This document shows, piece after piece, positions 52,481-62,207 of a stretch of DNA of 64,000 nucleotides. Positions within the stretch are counted from its first letter, which is position 1; each line of letters starts with the position of its first letter. Position numbers and translations under genes: made by a program. Source of the DNA: an uncultured Bacteroidia bacterium (lineage in GTDB: Bacteria > Bacteroidota > Bacteroidia > Bacteroidales > UBA932); NCBI GenBank assembly GCA_902794005.1, contig CADBFO010000001.1, positions 1-64,000 on the forward strand, written 5' to 3'. The notes beneath the pieces are model-generated. The model saw only the letters and a program-made list of their open reading frames with translations, searched no databases and was not told the origin of the DNA.

Positions 52481-54022
52481 ATGAATATTACAAGTTTAGT
52501 CATTGGATTCGTCCTGGGAGCCGTCATCGCCCTGGGCGCGTACATACTGTTCCGCCGTTCCGTACTCAAGGGAAAGCGGGAAGAAATTCTGGAAAAAGCC
52601 GAACTGGAAGGCCAGAAAATCAAGAATGAACGCATCTTGCAGGCCAAGGAGAAGTACCTCAACCTCAAGAGCGAGCACGAAAAGGCCGTCAACGAGAAAA
52701 ATGCCCAGCTTCGCGAAGCGGAAAACCGCATCAAGCAGAAGGAGAACAGCCTGAACCAGAAAATCGGCGAAGCAGACCGCAAGAGCAAGGAGCTGGAGGC
52801 CCAGAAGGCCAGCGCGAAGGCTCAGGAAGAACTGATGAAAATCCGTGAAACCGAATATACGGAACTGAGGGACCAGGTAATCCGTCAAATCGAGACGGTG
52901 GCCGGCATGTCGGCCCAGGAAGCCAAGAACCAGCTCATGGAATCCATGAAGGCGGAGGCCCGTACCGAAGCCCAGGCCTATATCAACGACTGCCTGGACG
53001 AGGCCCGTCTGAATGCCGCCAAGGAAGCCAAGCGCATCGTCATCAACACCATACAGCGTACGGCGACGGAAACGGCCATCGAAAACGCCGTTACCACCTT
53101 CCCCATCGAGAACGACGAAATCAAGGGCCGCATCATCGGCCGCGAAGGCCGCAACATCCGCGCGCTGGAAGCCGCCACCGGTGTAGAAATCGTCGTGGAT
53201 GACACCCCCGACGCCATCCTTCTGAGCGCCTTTGACCCGGTTCGCCGCGAAGTGGCCCGCCTGGCCCTGCATCAGCTTGTGGTGGACGGCCGCATCCATC
53301 CGGCCCGCATCGAGGAAGTTGTCTCCAAGGTGCAGAAGCAGCTGGAGGAGGAAATCCTGGAAACCGGCAAGCGCACCTGCATCGACCTGGGCATCCACGG
53401 CCTTTCCATGGAACTGGTCCGCCTGATCGGCCGCATGAAATACCGCTCTTCCTATGGGCAGAACCTCCTGCAGCACTCCCGGGAAGTGGCCAACATCTGC
53501 GCCATCCTGGCTTCTGAACTGGGGCTCAATCCAAAGATTGCCAAACGCGCCGGACTCCTCCACGACATCGGAAAGGTCTCCGAGGAAGACCCTGAGCTCC
53601 CCCATGCGCTCCTGGGCATGAAACTGGCCGAGCAGTACAAGGAAAAGCCGGAAATCTGCAACGCCATCGGCGCGCACCACGAAGAAACGGAAATGACCTC
53701 CCTCTACGCGCCGCTGGTGCTGGTGGGCGACGCCATTTCCGGCGCCCGTCCGGGTGCCCGCCGCGAAGTAATCGAGAGCTATATCAAGCGTCTGCGCGGC
53801 ATGGAGAATCTGGCCGGCAGTTATCCCGGAGTCACCAAGGCCTATGCCATCCAGGCCGGTCGTGAGCTGCGGGTCATCGTGGGAGCGGAACAAGTCAGCG
53901 ACCACGATGCCGAAGTTCTTTCCGGAGAGATTGCCCAGAAGATCCAGGACGAAATGACCTATCCCGGCCAGGTGAAGATTACCGTCATCCGGGAAACCCG
54001 TTCCGTCGCCTACGCCAAGTAA
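52481..54022 (+). CDS. rny: Ribonuclease Y
   Basis: 513 residues from [22 protein letters not shown] at 52481; the longer frame from 52394 starts inside the 6S RNA terminator. One N-terminal membrane helix, a long coiled coil (about 30-200), a KH domain ([20 protein letters not shown]) and an HD domain ([21 protein letters not shown]) follow in the canonical order. It is the membrane-bound endoribonuclease that starts mRNA decay. The antiporter gene begins immediately after its stop. Confidence 0.96.
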   Translation: MNITSLVIGFVLGAVIALGAYILFRRSVLKGKREEILEKAELEGQKIKNERILQAKEKYLNLKSEHEKAVNEKNAQLREAENRIKQKENSLNQKIGEADRKSKELEAQKASAKAQEELMKIRETEYTELRDQVIRQIETVAGMSAQEAKNQLMESMKAEARTEAQAYINDCLDEARLNAAKEAKRIVINTIQRTATETAIENAVTTFPIENDEIKGRIIGREGRNIRALEAATGVEIVVDDTPDAILLSAFDPVRREVARLALHQLVVDGRIHPARIEEVVSKVQKQLEEEILETGKRTCIDLGIHGLSMELVRLIGRMKYRSSYGQNLLQHSREVANICAILASELGLNPKIAKRAGLLHDIGKVSEEDPELPHALLGMKLAEQYKEKPEICNAIGAHHEETEMTSLYAPLVLVGDAISGARPGARREVIESYIKRLRGMENLAGSYPGVTKAYAIQAGRELRVIVGAEQVSDHDAEVLSGEIAQKIQDEMTYPGQVKITVIRETRSVAYAK

Positions 54023-56272
54023 ATGAACGAGCTGGCACCGCTCATCGCCGACCTGGCGCTGATTCTGATCTGCGCCGGTATCATGACGCTTGTATTCAAG
54101 AAATTGAAACAGCCCCTGGTACTGGGCTATATCGTAGCGGGCTTCATCGCCAGTCCTCATTTTTCCCTTACGCCATCGGTCATGGATGCCGCCAGCATCC
54201 ATGTCTGGTCGGATATCGGCGTTATCTTCCTGCTTTTCGCCCTGGGCCTGGAATTCAGCTTCAAGAAGATTGTAAAGGTGGGAGGCCCTGCCATCATCGC
54301 GACCCTCACCATCATCTTCGGAATGATTGTCCTGGGGTTCACCGTAGGATCGGCCTTCGGATGGAGCAAAATGGACGCCCTTTTTCTGGGAGGCATGATT
54401 TCCATGTCCTCCACCACCATCATTTACAAGGCATTCGAAGACCTGGGGCTGGCCAAGAAAAAGTTTGCCGGCCTGGTGATGTCCATCCTCATCCTGGAAG
54501 ACATTCTGGCGGTGGTTCTCATGGTCGTACTTTCGACGGTAGCAGTATCGTCCAACTTTGAAGGCGGAGAGTTGGCAGGAAGCATCTTGAAACTGGCATT
54601 CTTCCTCATTCTTTGGCTGCTGGTGGGCATCTATCTCATCCCCCTCATTCTGCGGAAAACCCGTTCACTGATGAATGACGAGACTTTGCTGGTCGTTTCG
54701 CTGGGGCTGTGTTTCATGATGGTGGTGGTGGCCGCCAAGACCGGTTTCTCGGCCGCGTTCGGCGCTTTCATCATGGGCTCCATCCTGGCCGAAACGCTGG
54801 AAGCGGAGCATATTGCGCGACTCGTAAAACCGGTCAAAGACCTTTTCGGAGCCATCTTCTTCGTGTCCGTGGGCATGATGGTGGATCCGGCCATGATTGC
54901 CCAGTACTGGCTTCCCATCCTTATCATCAGCCTCACCGTGCTGCTTGGGCAGCCCTTCTTCTCCATGGTTGGCGTCCTGCTTTCCGGACAGCCTCTGAAA
55001 ACAGCCGTGCAGAGCGCTTTCTCCCTGTCCCAGATCGGCGAGTTTTCCTTCATCATCGCAACCCTGGGCGTATCCCTTGGCGTTACCGCCGACTTCCTCT
55101 ATCCCATTGTGGTGGCCGTCTCGGTCATCACCATCTTCCTCACACCGTATATGATCCGCCTGGCAGAGCCGGCCTACGGGCTTCTGCAAAGGAACTTGCC
55201 GGAAAAAGTCAAAAACCTTCTGGACAGTTACGCCGAAAGCTCCGAACCCCGTAGCGGCAAGGACAGCCTCTGGAAACAGTACCTGGGCGCCGTCATCCGC
55301 AATGTCGTCATCTACGGTATCCTGTGCCTCGCCGTATGCATTGTCGGCTTCGGCGTCCTGCTGCCCCTGGCCGAAAAATGGATTCCGGGCATCTGGGCCC
55401 ATGTAGCCACTGCCGCAGTCATCCTCAGCGCCATGGCACCGTTCCTGCGCGCACTCATGATCAAAATGAACAAGAGCGAGGAATTCCGAAGCCTTTGGGA
55501 GGAGAACAAGGCCAACCGCGCGCCGCTGATTGCCAGCGTAGTGATCCGCTTCCTTCTGGCCGCCGCCTTCGTCTTTTACGTACTGGCCCGCCTTTTCCAT
55601 ATTTCCGTCCTCCTGATTCTGCTGCTTGTGCTGGGCATTGTCCTGTTCCTGCTGTTCAGCCGATGGACCAAGCGGTACTCCCACCACATTGAGCAAACCT
55701 TCATGACCAATCTCCATTCCCGGGAAAAAAGGGCCGAATATCTTGGAGAGAAGAAACCGGAGTATGCGACGCGCCTGCTGGACAAGGACTTGCACCTGGC
55801 CGATTTTGACATTCCGGCCGAGGTGGAATGGGCCGGAAACGAACTCCGGGACCTCAACTTCGGGCAGCATTACGGCGTCCACGTCGTCTCCATCCTGCGC
55901 GGGACCAAACGCATCAATATCCCCAAGGCCACGGACCGCATCTTCCCGCACGACCGCATCCAGGTCATCGGGACCGACTCCGGGCTGGAAGCCTTCGGAA
56001 AGGCCCTGCAAGCTACGCAGCAGTCCATGCCCGAGGATTTTGCCGAGGGAGAGATGATTCTCCGCCGCCTGGCCGTCGGCGCCGGTTCTCCTTTTATCGG
56101 CAAGAATCTTGTGGAAAGCGGCATCCGCAACCGCTACCACTGCCTGGTGGCCGGTGTCGAAAAGCCCGACGGAAACCTCCATGTACCCAACGCCACCCTC
56201 CCGCTGGAGGATGGCGATGTCATGTGGCTCGTCGGTGAGCACAAGGATATCGAAGCGCTGATGGCCGTTTAA
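54023..56272 (+). CDS. CPA2-type cation/proton antiporter with two TrkA_C domains
   Basis: 749 residues. Residues 1 to about 390 are a KefB/KefC-like antiporter with about twelve helices (QPLVLGYIVAGFIASP, LFALGLEFSFKKI, SMSSTTIIYKAFEDLG). A second hydrophobic block (about 425-550) is followed by two TrkA_C domains (about 590-655 and 675-745), with no TrkA_N nucleotide-binding domain between. TrkA_C domains often bind c-di-AMP or other ligands to gate transport. It probably exchanges potassium or sodium for protons. It follows rny with no gap. Confidence 0.92.
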   Translation: MNELAPLIADLALILICAGIMTLVFKKLKQPLVLGYIVAGFIASPHFSLTPSVMDAASIHVWSDIGVIFLLFALGLEFSFKKIVKVGGPAIIATLTIIFGMIVLGFTVGSAFGWSKMDALFLGGMISMSSTTIIYKAFEDLGLAKKKFAGLVMSILILEDILAVVLMVVLSTVAVSSNFEGGELAGSILKLAFFLILWLLVGIYLIPLILRKTRSLMNDETLLVVSLGLCFMMVVVAAKTGFSAAFGAFIMGSILAETLEAEHIARLVKPVKDLFGAIFFVSVGMMVDPAMIAQYWLPILIISLTVLLGQPFFSMVGVLLSGQPLKTAVQSAFSLSQIGEFSFIIATLGVSLGVTADFLYPIVVAVSVITIFLTPYMIRLAEPAYGLLQRNLPEKVKNLLDSYAESSEPRSGKDSLWKQYLGAVIRNVVIYGILCLAVCIVGFGVLLPLAEKWIPGIWAHVATAAVILSAMAPFLRALMIKMNKSEEFRSLWEENKANRAPLIASVVIRFLLAAAFVFYVLARLFHISVLLILLLVLGIVLFLLFSRWTKRYSHHIEQTFMTNLHSREKRAEYLGEKKPEYATRLLDKDLHLADFDIPAEVEWAGNELRDLNFGQHYGVHVVSILRGTKRINIPKATDRIFPHDRIQVIGTDSGLEAFGKALQATQQSMPEDFAEGEMILRRLAVGAGSPFIGKNLVESGIRNRYHCLVAGVEKPDGNLHVPNATLPLEDGDVMWLVGEHKDIEALMAV

Positions 56273-58032
56273 TCGTCGTATCCCGGGAAAAGAAGTTTCA
56301 TATCCCGCTCCAGGGCCGGTGCGGCCACTTTTTCAGGGACGAATTTCCAGTGGCCGATGACGCTTTCCTTTCCGATCACTTCAGGGTCGATGCTGCCATT
56401 TTCCATCAGATAATCGTACAGAAGGTTGCGGATTTCCGGATAGCGGGATACGATACGGTCGTCGATTTTGTCACTGTCTATGCCGGCTTCCTTGAGAAGA
56501 TTTCCGCCGCCGCTGGCGCGGTACGAGGTCATGGCCACGTTGTACTCGCGCGCCGGGTCAAAAACGGAACCGTCGGCCATGGAGGATATGACGACCCGCT
56601 CCCCTGCCGGTTTGGTGACATCCACTGTATAATTGATTCCGGCCGCGGAGTCGAAATTGTAGGCACGGTTTTCAAACGACCAGCCTTTCTGCCGGGTACG
56701 GGGGTCGTCATGGCTGTGAATCTTCAGGACATGGTCCGCAGGCTTGGAGACCGTGTTGATCCACTTGTCGTAGGAGACTTCCAGATATTTCTGAATTTCG
56801 GCGCCAGTCATCTTCACCACATACAATTGGTTCTCAAAAGGATAAATGGTGAAAAGGTCATTGAAAATGAGGATGCCGCTATCCACGTGCCCGTTATAGG
56901 TAAGCGGAGCGGCGATGGAAATCTGGGCGGGTTCCCGGGACAGGCAGAGAGTATGGATGAGGTTTATGTAATCGCACATGCCGGTGTAGGCGTCGCGGGT
57001 ATTGAGTTCCGTATTCAGGACGCCTACCTCCTGCCGGGTGAAAGCCTGAACGGCCTCAAAATCCTTGCGGAAATGGGCCCGCATCACAGGATCGGCCTTT
57101 TCTGCCTTGACGGGAATCAGGTCGGTCTCGAAGGACTTGCTTACGATGCGGCCGTCCTTCACGCTCAAATGCATCTTGCCATGGGCCACATAGCGGCTAT
57201 GGCTGCCGGAATTCAGGAGGGCGCAACTGTCCCGCGTCTCCACATAAGGCCGATGGTCGTGTCCGCAGATGAGCCAGTCCACGCCCTTCACTTTATTGAA
57301 GGCATCCAGCGCCTCGGCTTCCAGGATGGTACCGTCACCCCGGCCGCAGGCCGAGTGCATGGCGGCCACCACCACATCAGGCTTTTCTTTGGCGCGTACA
57401 TAATCCACATCCTTCTGGATTACTTCGGCGATGGATACGAAATGCATTCCGCTCCAAAGTTCCTCTCCCAGCCATGCGGCGATATTGGCATTGTTATAGC
57501 CGATCACCGCGATCCGGAGCCCGGCCTTCTCAACCATCTTGTACAGAGGGAAATAAGGCTTTCCATCGTCATTGCGGATGGCATTGCCGGCCAGGAAAGG
57601 TGCACCGGCTTTCTGAAGCTCCGCCGCGACGCGGTCATACACGGCATGCCCGGTTTCTATGTCATGGTTCCCCATGGCCACGGCATCGTATTTCATGTAT
57701 TCCAACAGGCGCGGAAAAAGATGCGGCGTCACGGTGTCGATGTAGTTGAAATAGTACGGAGCATTGTCTCCCTGAAGGCAGTCGCCGGCATCCAGCAGGA
57801 GCACATTGCCAAAACCGTCGGCCGTGCGCACACTGTCGATATAATGGTTCATGGCAAAGATGGACTTGCGGATTTTCCCGTCCACGTAGGTGGAGTCGAA
57901 CCAGGTTCCGTGCACATCGTTGGTGGACAGGACGGTGAGGGTGTACTCCCCGTCCTTCAGACCGCGGCTGCAAGCTGCGGACAGCATCAGTGCCGAAACG
58001 ACGGCAAAAAAGAAACAGTTGCGCATTTTCAT
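56269..58032 (-). CDS. 5'-nucleotidase / UDP-sugar hydrolase-type lipoprotein
   Basis: 587 residues with a lipobox (LSAAC, Cys21). The metallophosphatase motifs are in order: STNDVHG, DAGDCLQGD, GNHDIE and GHDHRP (with CALLNSGSHSRY). The C-terminal 5'-nucleotidase domain has APLTYNGHVDSG and NAMTSYRASGGG-like strands. It probably dephosphorylates nucleotides in the periplasm so that the nucleosides can be salvaged. The last 4 bp overlap the end of the convergent antiporter gene. Confidence 0.9.
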   Translation of the reverse strand: MKMRNCFFFAVVSALMLSAACSRGLKDGEYTLTVLSTNDVHGTWFDSTYVDGKIRKSIFAMNHYIDSVRTADGFGNVLLLDAGDCLQGDNAPYYFNYIDTVTPHLFPRLLEYMKYDAVAMGNHDIETGHAVYDRVAAELQKAGAPFLAGNAIRNDDGKPYFPLYKMVEKAGLRIAVIGYNNANIAAWLGEELWSGMHFVSIAEVIQKDVDYVRAKEKPDVVVAAMHSACGRGDGTILEAEALDAFNKVKGVDWLICGHDHRPYVETRDSCALLNSGSHSRYVAHGKMHLSVKDGRIVSKSFETDLIPVKAEKADPVMRAHFRKDFEAVQAFTRQEVGVLNTELNTRDAYTGMCDYINLIHTLCLSREPAQISIAAPLTYNGHVDSGILIFNDLFTIYPFENQLYVVKMTGAEIQKYLEVSYDKWINTVSKPADHVLKIHSHDDPRTRQKGWSFENRAYNFDSAAGINYTVDVTKPAGERVVISSMADGSVFDPAREYNVAMTSYRASGGGNLLKEAGIDSDKIDDRIVSRYPEIRNLLYDYLMENGSIDPEVIGKESVIGHWKFVPEKVAAPALERDMKLLFPGYDD

Positions 58033-58045
58033 ATCATGTTGTCTT

Positions 58046-59368
58046 TTACCTCCTGAAACCCTTCAGCTGCTGCATGAGAGAACCGGTTACGGCGCCTTTC
58101 ATGAGTTTGCGCGTCCCCTCGAATTGCTTGAGCAGTTTGTTCACCTCCGGCAAGGAGGTGCCGGAACCGTCGGCAATGCGTTTGCGGCGGGAACCGTTGA
58201 TGGCCTCGGGGTGCTCCCGTTCATAAGGTGTCATGGAAAGGATGATGGCCTCGGTGCTCTTGAAAGCGTCGTCCGGGATATCCACGTCCTTGATGGCTTT
58301 TCCCACGCCGGGAATCATGCCGGCAAGGTCCTTGATGTTGCCCATCTTCTTTACCTGCTGAATCTGCTGATAGAAGTCCCAAAGTGTAAACTGATCCCTG
58401 GCCAGTTTTTTCTTGAGTTCGCGGGCCTGCTTCTCATCAAACTGCTCCTGGGCTTTTTCCACAAGGGAGACCACGTCTCCCATCCCCAGGATCCGGTCTG
58501 CGATACGGTCCGGATGGAACACATCCAGGGCTTCCAGCTTTTCTCCGGAAGAGACGAATTTGATGGGTTTCCCCACAACGGCCTTGATGGAAAGGGCCGC
58601 ACCGCCTCGGGTATCGCCGTCCATCTTGGTGAGAACGACGCCGTCAAAATCCAGGCGGTCGTTGAAGGCCCTGGCCGTTTCCACGGCATCCTGTCCGGTC
58701 ATGGCGTCCACCACAAAAAGCGTCTCTGTAGGCTGCACGGCCTGGTGAAGGGCCGATATCTCGTCCATGAGCTGCTGGTCCACGGCCAGACGTCCGGCCG
58801 TATCCACAATCACAACGCTGTATCCTTCAGCCCTGGCCTTGGCGACGGCGGCCCGGGCGATTTTGATGGGATCCTTCTCCCCTTCCTCCGTATAGACGGG
58901 GACATCGATGCTCTCTCCCAGAACCCGGAGCTGCTCGATGGCGGCAGGACGGAAGGTGTCGCAAGCGGCCAGGAGCACTTTCATCCCCCGCTTGGACTTG
59001 ACATGAAGGGCCAGTTTCCCGGAAAAGGTGGTTTTACCGGAACCGTTGAGGCCGGCCACCAGTACAATGGCGGGATTTCCCTTGAGATTGATGTCCTGGG
59101 CCGTGGAGCCCATGAAGTCCACCAGCTCGTCGTGGGTGATTTTCACCATCATCTGCTGCGGCTTCACAGCGGTGAGCACATTGGCGCCCATAGCCTTGTC
59201 CTTGACGCGGTTGCAGAAATCCTTGGCCACCTTGTAACTGACATCGGCGTCCAGCAGGGCCTTCCGGATGTCCTTGACGGTTTCCGCCACGTTGATTTCG
59301 GTGATCTTTCCTTCACCCTTCAGTATCTTGAAAGACCGCTCCAGTCTCTCGCTCAGATTTTCAAACAT
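58046..59368 (-). CDS. ffh: Signal recognition particle protein Ffh
   Basis: 440 residues from MFENLSERLERSFKILKG at 59368; the longer frame crosses the -7 box. N domain 1-90, G domain with GLNGSGKTTFSGKLA (G1), DTFRPAA, DTAGR (G3) and TKMDGDTRGG (G4), then the methionine-rich M domain (about 300-440) that binds signal peptides and 4.5S RNA. No 4.5S RNA gene was recognised in the window. Single-gene unit with a promoter at 59392-59399. Confidence 0.96.
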   Translation of the reverse strand: MFENLSERLERSFKILKGEGKITEINVAETVKDIRKALLDADVSYKVAKDFCNRVKDKAMGANVLTAVKPQQMMVKITHDELVDFMGSTAQDINLKGNPAIVLVAGLNGSGKTTFSGKLALHVKSKRGMKVLLAACDTFRPAAIEQLRVLGESIDVPVYTEEGEKDPIKIARAAVAKARAEGYSVVIVDTAGRLAVDQQLMDEISALHQAVQPTETLFVVDAMTGQDAVETARAFNDRLDFDGVVLTKMDGDTRGGAALSIKAVVGKPIKFVSSGEKLEALDVFHPDRIADRILGMGDVVSLVEKAQEQFDEKQARELKKKLARDQFTLWDFYQQIQQVKKMGNIKDLAGMIPGVGKAIKDVDIPDDAFKSTEAIILSMTPYEREHPEAINGSRRKRIADGSGTSLPEVNKLLKQFEGTRKLMKGAVTGSLMQQLKGFRR

Positions 59369-59391
59369 AATTTTTCCTTTTCTATAATCTG

Positions 59392-59399
59392 CAAATATA
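59392..59399 (-). promoter_or_regulatory. -7 box (TATATTTG) of ffh
   Basis: Exact match on the minus strand, 23 nt before the ATG at 59368. Confidence 0.5.
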
Positions 59400-59532
59400 C
59401 GGATTTTGGGCGAAGAAAGGAAATCGTCGGCCACAAAGGCGTTGTTTCAGCACAATCGTAAAAAACATTTTCAAAAATATTTACGTTTCGAACGGCCGGA
59501 ACGGAGGCATCTTCCTACCTTCGTCCCCAAGC

Positions 59533-59549
59533 CCGGACACGGTGTCCGG
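59533..59549. repeat. 17-bp palindrome in the leader of the DUF4493 gene
   Basis: CCGGACAC-G-GTGTCCGG is a perfect inverted repeat, 20 nt before the ATG at 59570 and just after a near-consensus -7 element (TACCTTCG, 59516-59523). It could be an operator or a leader hairpin. Confidence 0.45.
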
Positions 59550-59569
59550 ATTCCAAAACCAACAAACTT

Positions 59570-60652
59570 ATGAAAGCAAAAAGATTACTGGCATCACTTC
59601 TGTCCCTCCTTGCGGGGCTCGCAGCCTGTGACGACTTCGCTCTCCGTCCGACGGAGCAAATGGGCGAACTCCGCTGGGTGCTGGACAGGAGCCTCCTCAC
59701 CAAGTCGTCCGGAGAAATCCCGGACACCAACGATTTTATCCTCACCATTCGCGATTCCGACGGAAAAACCCTCTACGAAGGCTCGTACGGGGATTCTCCG
59801 GAATACCTGCCCGTGCAGCCCGGGAATTATGCCATCGGCATCGTGTCCATCCCCTTCAAGGCTCCCGCCTTCTCCCAACCCCAATACGGAGACGAACAGG
59901 TTGCCGTGGTCCCGTCCGGAGGCAAAGTCACCGTAAAATTACAGTGCACGCTCCTGAATGCCGGCATCCGGCTCAAGACAGCACCCGATTTCCTTTCCAC
60001 TTTTCCGGGTGGAGTGCTGCTTGTCAAACAAGACGCCCACAAACTAAAATACGGCTACGCCGAAAAACGGATCGCCTACGTTTTTCCGGGCGACGTGTCG
60101 GTCATGCTGTCCAACGAGGGGCGTGACGAAATCCTTTTTACCCGCCGGCTCGAAGCCAGGGAAATCCTGTCGCTGAGCATCTCCGCCCCGGCTCCGGGAA
60201 GCACCGCCGGGTCGGTAAAAATCGCCGTTGACACCGCGAAAAACTGGATTGCGGACAGCTTCATCATCGGCGGAGACCCTTCCGGCGGAGGAAGCGATGA
60301 GGGAGGTGACTGGCAGCAGGCTGTCTCCGTAGCAGACGCCTCCACGCACATCGGAGAGAGAATCTGGGTGTACGGGTACATTGTGGGCGGAGACCTCACA
60401 TCGGCCGGTCAGCAGGTGAAAACCGAGGGGATAAGCAAGAATACGCACATCGCCCTGGCCGACCGCTCCTCCGTTACGGCCAAGAAATCCTGCCTGGCCG
60501 TGGAACTGCCGAAAGGGAGCATCCGCGAGGCCCTGAATCTGGTGGATCATCCGGATCTCAGGGGAAAACGGGTGTATGTGAAAGGGACTGTCGTGGACAG
60601 TTACTTTGGAACCGCCGGCCTCAAAGGGACCTCCGGCTACCGGCTGCCCTGA
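59570..60652 (+). CDS. DUF4493/DUF6359-type surface lipoprotein
   Basis: 360 residues. Lipobox LAGLAAC (Cys20). An N-terminal beta-sandwich of DUF4493 type (LRWVLDRSLLTKSSG, FILTIRDSDGKTLYEG) is joined by a Gly/Ser/Asp-rich linker (GGDPSGGGSDEGGD) to a C-terminal OB-like domain of the DUF6359 type (GERIWVYGYIVGGDLTS). Such proteins are exposed on the Bacteroidales surface with unknown function. It ends exactly where the convergent cls gene ends. Confidence 0.78.
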   Translation: MKAKRLLASLLSLLAGLAACDDFALRPTEQMGELRWVLDRSLLTKSSGEIPDTNDFILTIRDSDGKTLYEGSYGDSPEYLPVQPGNYAIGIVSIPFKAPAFSQPQYGDEQVAVVPSGGKVTVKLQCTLLNAGIRLKTAPDFLSTFPGGVLLVKQDAHKLKYGYAEKRIAYVFPGDVSVMLSNEGRDEILFTRRLEAREILSLSISAPAPGSTAGSVKIAVDTAKNWIADSFIIGGDPSGGGSDEGGDWQQAVSVADASTHIGERIWVYGYIVGGDLTSAGQQVKTEGISKNTHIALADRSSVTAKKSCLAVELPKGSIREALNLVDHPDLRGKRVYVKGTVVDSYFGTAGLKGTSGYRLP

Positions 60653-62101
60653 TTACAGCAGGCGGTAGAACACGCGGATGATGCTGGACATGAGGGATCG
60701 GTACCAGGGATAGTTTTCCTTCCACTGGGGAAGATGAATTTCCTCCACCTGGTCCAGGTCGTCCTGAAAGATGCTCTTGCAGGAAAGGGCGGTTTCCCGG
60801 TCGTAGATGAAAGTGTTCACCTCGTTGTTGAGATGAAAACTTCTCATGTCCAGATTGGATGCCCCGATGACGCAGATGCCGTCATCGGCCACGAGCGTCT
60901 TGGAATGGATGAAAGCGCCGCCCCGTTCAAAAATGCGTACTCCGGCATCCAGACATTCCTCGTAAACACCCCGGTTGGCCGATCCGGCAAGCGGGGTATC
61001 CACTTTCTTCGGGAGCATTACCCGGACATCCACCCCGCGGAGCGCGGCCCCCTTGAGGGCATTCAGGAAGGATTGCGGGGGAATGAAGTACGGTGTCTGG
61101 ATATAGACATATTCCCGGGCGTTCTGCAAAATCCATTCGTAGGCGAACTGGGTGGCAGGCCATGGATTCTCCGCCGCATCCGTAACCACCTGGAGCCGTT
61201 TTCCGCGAAGCGGATTCTGTTCCGAAACTTCGGCGATGTCGAAATAATACGGGAGCGGATGGCTCAAGACTCCCCCGCAAGTGATCCAGGTGTCGATGAA
61301 AGAGGCTTGCAGACGGGCGATGACCGGACCTTCGATACGGAGGTGCGTGTCCCTCCATTTGTAGAAATAGTTGTCGTTAAGATTCATTCCGCCGGTATAG
61401 GCCACCTTTCCGTCGATGACCACGATCTTGCGGTGGTTCTGACAGTTGATACGCATGAGCCAGGTGCGCCAGCCGTAACGGATGTGGGTGTAGGGCTTTA
61501 TCTCGATGCCGTTTTTCCGCATGTCTCGGAAATAGGAGCGGGGAATGTTGCGCCCGATCAAGTTGTTGTTGATGAAACGGACTTCAACGCCCTCGGCCGC
61601 TTTTTGATACAAGAGGTCACGGACTTCGCGGCCGGCCTTGTCGTTGCCAAAACGGAAATATTCGATATGAATATATTTTCGGGCATGCCGGATGTCTTCC
61701 AAAAGGAGTTCCCGCTTGCGGAGTCCGGATGTGATGATTTCGAAGGAATTGTCGGCATAGACCTTGTTTCCCTCCCCGCAGGAGCGGAGAAGGCTGGCCA
61801 GGGGGAGGTAGGTATCTTCTACCCGGTCCATTTCATCATCAGAGAAATAACGGGCGGCCAGTTCAGGAGAAATCTGCCTCTGGAACAGGGATTTGGACCG
61901 CGAATGAAGCCTCTCCCGCACACTGGGCCGACGGTAATTGATGCCCGTCAGGCAATATACGATGGCCGCTACGGGAGGGAACAGCACAAAGAACAGAATC
62001 CAGAACAAGAGGATATCCGGATCCTTCTGGCCGCGAATAATCTGATAGGCAAAGCCTGCACAGAGCAGGGCCCACAGTATGGCAACGATTGCTGTCAACA
62101 T
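60653..62101 (-). CDS. cls: Cardiolipin synthase
   Basis: 482 residues. Two N-terminal membrane helices (PLD nuclease N-terminal type) are followed by two phospholipase-D domains with HRKIVVIDGKVAYTGGMN and HSKTLVADDGICVIGASN, the two HKD catalytic motifs. It condenses two phosphatidylglycerols, or PG and PE, to cardiolipin. A TAAATTTG -7 box (62127-62134) lies 25 nt before the ATG and faces away from the ligase promoter. Confidence 0.93.
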   Translation of the reverse strand: MLTAIVAILWALLCAGFAYQIIRGQKDPDILLFWILFFVLFPPVAAIVYCLTGINYRRPSVRERLHSRSKSLFQRQISPELAARYFSDDEMDRVEDTYLPLASLLRSCGEGNKVYADNSFEIITSGLRKRELLLEDIRHARKYIHIEYFRFGNDKAGREVRDLLYQKAAEGVEVRFINNNLIGRNIPRSYFRDMRKNGIEIKPYTHIRYGWRTWLMRINCQNHRKIVVIDGKVAYTGGMNLNDNYFYKWRDTHLRIEGPVIARLQASFIDTWITCGGVLSHPLPYYFDIAEVSEQNPLRGKRLQVVTDAAENPWPATQFAYEWILQNAREYVYIQTPYFIPPQSFLNALKGAALRGVDVRVMLPKKVDTPLAGSANRGVYEECLDAGVRIFERGGAFIHSKTLVADDGICVIGASNLDMRSFHLNNEVNTFIYDRETALSCKSIFQDDLDQVEEIHLPQWKENYPWYRSLMSSIIRVFYRLL

Positions 62102-62126
62102 GATTGTCTTGCTGGCATAAACCTTG

Positions 62127-62134
62127 CAAATTTA
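62127..62134 (-). promoter_or_regulatory. -7 box (TAAATTTG) of cls
   Basis: Exact TAnnTTTG match on the minus strand. Confidence 0.5.
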
Positions 62135-62174
62135 ATGATTTTTCGGCAGAGAACCTATATTAAAAGATTCTTTG

Positions 62175-62182
62175 TATCTTTG
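62175..62182 (+). promoter_or_regulatory. -7 box (TATCTTTG) of the acyl-CoA ligase gene
   Basis: Exact match, 25 nt before the ATG at 62208. Confidence 0.5.
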
Positions 62183-62207
62183 TACTGTTCAAGATTGGCG
62201 TTGACGG

